From Pollenia angustigena (taxonomy: Eukaryota; Arthropoda; Insecta; Diptera; Polleniidae), in contig OV884058.1 in the NCBI GenBank assembly GCA_930367215.1, forward strand, positions 196,124,208-196,188,207: DNA of 64,000 bases, given 5' to 3'. The position numbers were made by a program, and so were the translations under genes. Below the pieces are notes generated by a model. It had not been told where the DNA came from, made no database searches, and saw only the letters and a list, made by a program, of their open reading frames with translations. Of the stretch, positions 57,000-64,000 are shown piece by piece (positions within the stretch are counted from its first letter, which is position 1; every line of letters begins with the position of its first letter).

Positions 57000-59721
57000 A
57001 AAGAATTGAGAATTGAATCTTTAAAAAGGGGTTAGCCTAAGTGTAGGCAACAGATTTTATCACACATTTACACTGCAGTATTTGTTACTTTTTTCAGAAA
57101 ATGTATAAGTATGTTCAGCGATCGGTGAATTTCCGTGGACTTTTTTGAGAAAATGCAAAGAGTACATTCTCATCATTTATTTGGTTCCAGTAAAACGTCG
57201 GAGATAGGAAGAATTATATAAGGCCTTTTTAATTCGCTCATATCTACTAAACTACATATGCAATCAAAATAATAAATAAAAAGAAAGTGCTGTATTTCAA
57301 TAATAACGGTAGCAGTGAAAATATCTTGCACGCAAAAACCACTGAGTTGCATAACAATTTTTTGTAATAAAATATTTGCGTAACTTCATTTTGACTGTTG
57401 ACTTTTTATGAAACCTTATATAGATTTCTCTTAGTAAAACAGTTGTTGAAAGAACTGAAACGTAAAAGTCGAAAAATTGCTCTTGACGCCCTACGATAAT
57501 CAAATACAATAGAATGTCACATTGAACAAATATTTGACGCTAGACAGCAAAAGGTTCTTTTATTAAGACTTCCTTTTTTAAATTAAAAAAAAACAATATA
57601 TTTTGTGATTTTGATTTACATGAGAACCTGCCATATGGCGGATTTCGACCAAATGGAGAGTTAATAAATGCACTTACAAGTTGGCCCTGTGTGTGTGTTA
57701 AGGTTTATTTGCACACACTCACAGTTTGCAATTCCAGCGTATAGTCCGACAAAAAAATTTCACCGAGATCTTGTTTAGGAGCCGGAGCAATCTATCCTCC
57801 ACTAATATAATTAATCCACGCAGCTTCTGTTGAATAGCAATTGCACCTAGGGACTTTCCCCAGGCCGAATTTTCCACAAGGGAGTGTGGAAACACCATCC
57901 CACATACTTTATGACATAACTTTATATTACTTTTGTTTACATTAGCATTTTAATGCCATTTTTAAATTTACGATATTTTATATGACCCAAACGTGCAACC
58001 CTGAATTGGGAGATGCACAAGTTTTGTTTTGTTATGTTTTGTTAATAAGGTTAGTTCTTTTAAAACCATGTAACAGCATACTCCATAGGAGAAAAATCAG
58101 GCCTAAATGTGAAATAGTCCCTTCCCGCGATTTGGGATTACTCCACAGCCACCAAGTGCTTCCCAAAAGTATCACTTCAAAGAAGGGCAAGGTTCCCGCA
58201 TGACAATCTTTCTTGCACAGGAAGCATTTCTTACGAAAGTATACTAACGGAGTTCTCAGCCAAGAGTCAGACCAGTGCCAAATTACCAGGACTACTCACT
58301 CCGGGCCTTGTCATTTTGGATAATTGTCGCATCCTAGGTATGCATAAGCCACACACGTTTATAGATTTTCAATGTTCGGGGATAGAATATCGACACTACA
58401 GAGAACTGTCATGCATTTCAGCCCACTTCCCAGGGCTATGGAATCGTCAACAAATCCGACTCCAACTCCGACTCTTACTTTAACCTTGAAGCTTAATGAT
58501 TATGTACTTGTCCTTATTTGACTTTAAACTTTTTTAACCCTCTTTAATTTTTTGTATTTTCAAAAATAGTATACAATTGTTTAAGGCGAAAAATTTTGGA
58601 GTAGGAGTCGCGAGTTTTTGTGTGTACTCCTACTCCGGTACAAATACCTCAACTCCGACTACACATACCTGCAACTACCATATCATTTTTCAAAGAAAAT
58701 CCTTGGAAGGAAGATATAACGGTTAAGACAAATCTTCCAATACCTTTCAACGGCTTCTCTATGATACGCATACTGTTGCCAGACTTTGGTAGCCAATTTG
58801 TTACCTTTCGGATCCCAGGTATTGACCTAAGACCAGATTTGGCCGGGAGGATGTAAAACCAAAAGGTGAAATATCCTAAGGATGAATATATGAGTGAGAT
58901 GTCTTCGAAATTTTGTAGTCTTTTGAAGGTGACATTATGTATGAAATATTAGATAGTAAAAACGTCTGCCTTCGAAATGTCCAATTTTTCATTACATTGG
59001 GGCATAAATTAGGCTAAATTTCATCGATGGCATTGGTTATATGGGTTCTAAGGACCGCTGTGTCCTGTGACTTAAGAAAATCTCACATAAAAAGTCTAAG
59101 AGAGTCGAATTGCATGATCTTCACATCCACGTGGAATGATCACCATGCCCTCAACTCGCTCGTACAGAATATCGAATATGGCGATGTTCGCATGCATTAA
59201 TTTTTAAAGAAATGTACACAAATGATTCCAACAGCCGATATGGTACACCAAACTGTAATTTTTTTTGCAGATTTGGTGATGCCTATAGAAAGTCTCGTAG
59301 ATCTTCCTCACTCTAAATAAGCGTGAACAGAATACAAATTTTTGTGTTAAAATTTCTGAGCTTAACCATACTTTTGAAATAACATTTACATAATTTTAAA
59401 CTGATATCACAATAAAATTATAAATTCAACTCTGAGATAGAGTTGCCAGACCAAGAAACCTTTGGATGAAAGTTTAATACCCGTCGGAAACAGAAAACCT
59501 TTGGGTAACCAAATTTTCTAACAAATGAAATTTAAATAATTATTCTTAAAGTTGTTAGATGCAAGAGAACTTTAAAAATATTTAAAAGAATGAAAGTTTA
59601 TATCCGAATTAAGACTTTTGGCCCAGGTCGGTATTAAAATAAAGTTACCAGACATTTTGAAAATAGATGTGAATCGACAAAGAGGTTAATCTGGCCGATG
59701 AACAGTGTTTGAAGATTAAAG
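57000..59721. other. Unassigned stretch with GC-richer patches
   Basis: 57690-57910, 58050-58450 and 58600-58860 are less AT-rich and have phrases in common with 17640-18000. A minus-strand stretch near 58190-58240 reads CFLCKKDCH, only loosely like a zinc knuckle. No gene called. Confidence 0.35.
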
Positions 59722-59985
59722 GCCCAACCATAATGTGCTTAAGTTTGCTTAAGCAAATGTGCGAATACATGTACATCATATGAGGCAAACCATATTGAAC
59801 TTAAGGACACTTTTAGTTAAGTCTTATGAAACTGTCATTTGCTTAAGCAAAGTGCGAAACTGATCGCACATTCCGTACAGAATCAAAAAAATTTTTTTTT
59901 TTTATTTAATTTTTTTAAATACATTTGAGTGACTTTTTGTTAATTTTTGACAATATGTTAAACAAGGCTATGCATATATTGATTA
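59722..59985. mobile_element. Less interrupted copy of the 24836-30180 host element
   Basis: Starts 'aggcccaaccataatgtgct' and runs to 'aaacaaggctatgcatat'. It provides empty sites for the MITE at 24925 (TA) and the BEL-like element at 25791 (ATTTG). The right end is diverged or truncated. Confidence 0.7.
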
Positions 59986-61576
59986 GGTCATAAAGTTTTC
60001 TCAAACATTCTTTTCTAGTGTTATAAATCAGATTTTCTAATTGATTACACAGGTCTACAAATTTCTTAATATTTAGACTTTTTTTTAAAAAACGATGTTA
60101 ATTTTTACATATGTATCTGCCGAGTGTACATGTCACCTAATATTGGCTTCAGGGCTGTTGTAGGGCATTGACATGATAGTTTTGAGACATTGTATATCTC
60201 TATTAAGTTGAAAATGGGTTTCGTCTGTATGTCTGCCTGTTGGTCTGTTTAATTTATTTGTTAGATCTTTTACGTCTGGGAGTATACAAATATTTCTTTA
60301 ACAATAAAAAAAAATAACAAAAAAATGCTGTTGCTACTTAATGTTGTCATAACTTAATACAAGACAGACATTTAAATATTAAAAAAAAAAATATTTTAAT
60401 AATGAATATTTAAAAAATCTGTTTATATTATCGTTTCACCCCTCTGTTGTTTTTGCTTTGAAGTGTTAATGTCGATCCGTGTTGCCAGAAGTTAGGAAAA
60501 ATCCCCACACATGATTTTTTCGTTTTACTTAAATAGTACACAGAATAAAATAAAAATTAATTTCAATTAAAAATTTTGTGATATTAATTAAAAAATTAAT
60601 TAAATTTGTACTAGTAACAACTAAACGTTTACTTCACTTAATTAAACATTTAATTCACTTGATAAAATTTTTAATTTAAACTGATTTTATTTTTGATTAA
60701 TGCTTTAATTTTCGAGAATTTTTTCCTATGTAGCGAAGGGGAATTTGGACATATTTTTAAATTCTTTAAAATGTAGGTACTTTTTTAAAAATACATTTTT
60801 ATATAGTAGAAAAACATTATCAAAGAGCCGTTGCCGACATTCCTAAAATTTTGTCGGTTTTTAATTTTTTTTTTGTAATTTTTCGAATTTTAAAAGAAAC
60901 GGTTTTAAAAACGATGCTTGGTAAATTATTATTGAAAAATAATAAATTTTCTTCATTAAGATTTTTTTAATAAATTTTTTTCGGCATAATTTTTAGGGAA
61001 ACCTTTGGCTTGCGTAAAAATGGATTTTTTTTGTGACTAAGTTAATATTTAATTAAAAAAAAAAATTGGCAACACTCATGTAGATGTTTGCTTTTTTGTG
61101 TGTGTGTGTGTGTGTGTATGATTTTAGAGTTCCATTATAAATTTCATTTTTCAGCACACGATTTTAATAAAATATAAATTTTTATTTGTTTTGTTTTAGT
61201 TTTTCAACAAATTTTAATTAAGAAACTGCTAAAAATTGTTTTGACGTAATAAAAATTAAAAAAAAAAAATATTTTCAAACCAAAAAAAAGTTTAATTTTC
61301 TTTGAGAAACCCAAAATGTATACATGAATAAATTATAAGAAAAATTCTGGCCAGAAAATGTATTTCTTAGGAAAGAGTGAATAAATGTGGGGTGCAGGGC
61401 AAAGTGTTTTCAAATTCTCCTAAAATATTTGACATTTATAATATTTGGTTTTTAACTACTGACAGTCAACACGGTGTTTAAAAATAAACAAATGACTTTT
61501 ATAAGAATTATGTGTTGAAAAGGGGAGAATTGAAAGAGTAAATTGTTTAACGGCAATTGCAAGGCTAAATATCTTG
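59986..61576. other. AT-rich spacer with decayed MITE and (GT)n
   Basis: 60537-60735 is a decayed relative of the 44557-44799 MITE ('gattttatttttgattaatgc'). (GT)n at 61096-61118. No gene. Confidence 0.45.
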
Positions 61577-61846
61577 GAGGCCACACGATCAAGTTTTGCC
61601 TTTCAATTTTCAATGCACTCTCACTTTTTTACTAATCAACTCACACTTTTTAAATTGACCACGAGATGGCTTTAAATTTCGCCTTTCCATTTTTTTTTTG
61701 GCAATTTTACTTTCAATTTAACAGCTGATTAAACGTTTGTCTTATAAATGGTTTTCTTGATGAGTGTAGCCTACGTCACAGCTTTTAATTTATGTAAATT
61801 TTGGTAAGCAGTATATGGTAAAGACTTTCAAGAAAAAATTGATCGT

Positions 61847-62523
61847 GTGCTGGGATACTATCGATATATAGTTCAGATTTCACTATCGATACATCGATAT
61901 TATTATCGACTGATTGTTTATACTGAAGTAAAAAAACTTTAACTAGTTTTTATCACTTATATCTTTTATCGCTTTTATCACTTCATTGAACATATGAGAC
62001 GTATGTTTGAATGTACGCACGTTATTTTAGATGACAGTTTTTAAAAATTGTGATGCTGATAAGCACTTTTCTGAAGGAACCAAAGTAACAGGGACTATAA
62101 GATATTTTATTGCATCTTTCGATAATGTTCTAAAATGGATTGGATTTTCAACCCAAAAGGTAATCAATCAAGTGGGCTTTTCCTCTAATGGTCGTTCATT
62201 GTTTTATCCTATTGCATTTTTATTTGTTTTTTTTACAACATCATAAAACTCCATCGGATATTTCAGTCCCTATGTAAACATATAAAAATTTCGGCATAAC
62301 GGCCTTAAGTTAGTAGTAAAAAAGCACAGGAAAGCAATCCATACCACCTGCGCGAATTAATAATAGCAAGTAAAAACTTGCGGCAGAAATCTGTGTGTGT
62401 ACAGCTGCTGTAACATGTCTTCATAGCTGTATTTTAAATAACAATAATATCGATATTGATGTTTTTCCTATCGATATTTTCGATAGCTTAAGACTATCGA
62501 TAGTATCGACAGTTTCCCAGCAC
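61847..62523. mobile_element. 677-bp TIR element, ends GTGCTGGGAwACTrTCGATA
   Basis: Left GTGCTGGGATACTATCGATA, right complement GTGCTGGGAAACTGTCGATA. Many ATCGATA words in the subterminal regions. The interior holds an exon-like segment 62031-62159. Confidence 0.65.
62031..62159 (+). other. Exon-like open segment inside a TIR element
   Basis: 43 codons from ATGACAGTTTTT, preceded by TTATTTTAG (acceptor-like) and followed by AAAAG|GTAATC (donor-like). Residues include CDADKHFSEGTKVTGTIRYF and FDNVLKWIGF. I do not recognise it. It could be a remnant transposase exon or captured host sequence; chance is not excluded. Confidence 0.3.
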
Positions 62524-62730
62524 TAGTGGCCGCAGGGCAAAAAATAAGGATGCTAAATCTGGCAACTCTATTGTGATTTTTATTCTTGAGATTCAATTTA
62601 CTATGTATTTCCAAAAAAAAAAAATTGCAATTTTATTTGCGAAATAGTTTTTTTATCGCGTTGAAGTGGAAAAGGGACAAAAATTACTGTTTGCTGCGCT
62701 TTATGGGGAATAACGGGTTTGAAACTCTTA

Positions 62731-63070
62731 TGGCCATTTTCTCAATGTATCGACAAACTGTCTGTTACTTAATGTCAACAAAAATTTATTGGACCGATAA
62801 ACTGTCCGTTAACGATTTTGGGTTTCTCAATACACCGACAAAAAACATTGTTTTCAGCTGGCAACGCCACTCAAAATACATGTAAAAGTTGGGAGTCAGC
62901 TGATTGAATTTATCTGTACGGCAAATAAAAGGAAAATAAATAATTGGCAGATGAGTGCCGGTTTGCTTTGCGATAAAATCGAAGCAAATGAGACATTGAG
63001 AAAATCAAATTTCTTTAATGTGCAGTTTTTCGTTGGGAAAGAAGATAATCGCCTAATGAGAAAAGGGCCA
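62731..63070. mobile_element. 340-bp MITE with TTA duplication (second copy)
   Basis: TTA|TGGCCATTTTCTCA at the left and GGGCCA|TTA at the right. Reverse complement of 43563-43902, same length, few differences by eye. The plus-strand frame 62586-62885 crosses its edge and is incidental. Confidence 0.85.
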
Positions 63071-64000
63071 TTAGAAATAAAAAAGGGTTACCATTAAAAT
63101 TGACAATTGTTAGGGTCCTTAATTGCGTACAATATTTATTTTAAATATGTTTTATTAACAGAGTAATTTCACATGGCGCACCAAACACTCGACTTACTTG
63201 AGAAGAGGTTTTGTGTTTACAAAATTATCTAGTGATGAAACACCAAGATCATACCATTAAACATATCAAGGATTATCTTATCAATATATGTACTTAGAAT
63301 GCAGTAATTCCAAAAAGGGACCAGTAAGTAAGATCGAGTGGTTAAGCGCCTAAAAATAATTTTCTCTGGAAAGACATGAAGTCATTAGTTAATGCAAATA
63401 AACCAACAACTTTAAGCGTCTATGGAGATAATGTTGTATGTAACATTGCCTTCCTACAACCGCAAAGTCACAACTATAAATTATTCTCCGGACAAAAATA
63501 TTGTTCGAAACGCATGATGAATCCACCTAAAGAATCCGAAACTACATATTAAAACTCTAGGTCATTTACTTCTCTGTTCAAAAACAATTGCATGGAGAGA
63601 CACCTGCCTGAAGGCTTAACTCCATTCAAACAAAAAATGCTAATATCAGGTCATAAGCTGATAGATTTCAGATCTCCTATTGCATCAATTGGATTTTAAA
63701 CCAGACCTCAAAATGGAATTACGAATTAATATGTACATTAGACTGTTCGCAATTTTTTTTTTTAAATTTAATTGTTTGCGCTGCTTAAAATATGAGGTTT
63801 GGTGTAAGAAATCACGGTCTAATTTTTCAGGGCAATCCGACGGTGCCTAGCCGTGCCGAGTGGGGCCCAAAGTTCCCCACATTATAAAAAAACATCTTTT
63901 CTATCAGATCTTTAAGTTATACTAGTTGAAAAGCCGAAAATCAAAAATATGGCTTCGTTACGATCATCCGCAGAGAAAGTACTTCAAGTGTGCCAAATTT
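63071..64000. other. Unassigned DNA to window end
   Basis: No feature recognised. Short GC-richer patch at 63830-63880. Confidence 0.4.

Larger units (their letters stand above)
61577..62530. mobile_element. TIR element GGCCACACGATCAA with nested TIR element
   Basis: Left GGCCACACGATCAAG (about 61577-61591), right TTGATCGTG (61839-61847) with its last bases TGGCC displaced to 62526-62530 by the insertion 61847-62523. Target duplication not resolved. Confidence 0.5.

Noticed and set aside
58190..58240. Zinc-knuckle Gag (CFLCKKDCH)
   Set aside because: Only part of the CCHC spacing is present and no neighbouring Gag or RT motif supports it.

Overview
The window looks like AT-rich nuclear DNA from a cyclorrhaphan fly (a blow fly or house fly relative is my inference). 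The reasons are eukaryotic tRNA genes with internal promoter boxes and no encoded CCA, a 62-base intron with GTGAGT/AG borders, a Ser/Thr/Asn/His/Gln-rich exon of the kind common in flies, and dense insect-type transposons. Almost nothing is single-copy coding sequence. The safe genes are six tRNA genes (four Glu-CTC, two Leu-CAG) and the start of one protein-coding gene at 39.0-40.0 kb.

Layout. 0-12.5 kb: dispersed repeats of a 'tataccctccacc' type with a conserved terminal hairpin, a 1.1-kb nested palindrome (3.4-4.5 kb), several MITEs, and one hAT element with a perfect 8-bp target duplication (9.85-11.08 kb). 12.9-13.25 kb: divergent tRNA-Leu and tRNA-Glu. 13.3-20 kb: MITEs, a hAT inside a hAT (15.4-17.5 kb) with a piggyBac-like MITE inside, and a hAT transposase pseudogene. 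21.4-30.2 kb: an inverted pair of 841/842-bp MITEs bracketing a tRNA-Glu; the right-hand one lies in a deep nest (host TIR element containing a BEL/Pao-like retroelement, containing a pogo-like element, containing a hAT, containing a minisatellite). 32.4-37.5 kb: another hAT, tRNA-Leu, two tRNA-Glu, and a pogo-like MITE. 39.0-40.0 kb: two coding exons of an unidentified gene. 41-47.3 kb: CCCAGC-ended MITEs, a mariner-superfamily transposase pseudogene broken by a TTA-flanked MITE, and piggyBac-like MITEs. 48.57-52.65 kb: a 5'-truncated Jockey-like LINE with exact target duplications, itself interrupted twice. 52.7-53.8 kb: a foldback-like composite of tandem and inverted units. 53.8-64 kb: LINE fragments, more MITEs and unassigned AT-rich DNA.

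The most distinctive observation is a tRNA-like module (A-box/B-box-like motifs) inside four copies of a 0.9-kb TA-flanked TIR element that also occurs inside an unrelated element with CCCAGC ends, where it is bracketed by a ~130-bp direct duplication. Other notable points are 32-bp terminal direct repeats on a BEL/Pao-like element, a group of CCCAGC-ended elements that all show 2-bp target duplications, and four MITE families that share the terminal pattern TA|CACnnAGAAAAA. No homology search was possible, so family names rest on terminal motifs, target-site duplications and recognisable protein motifs. Copy identities were judged by eye.
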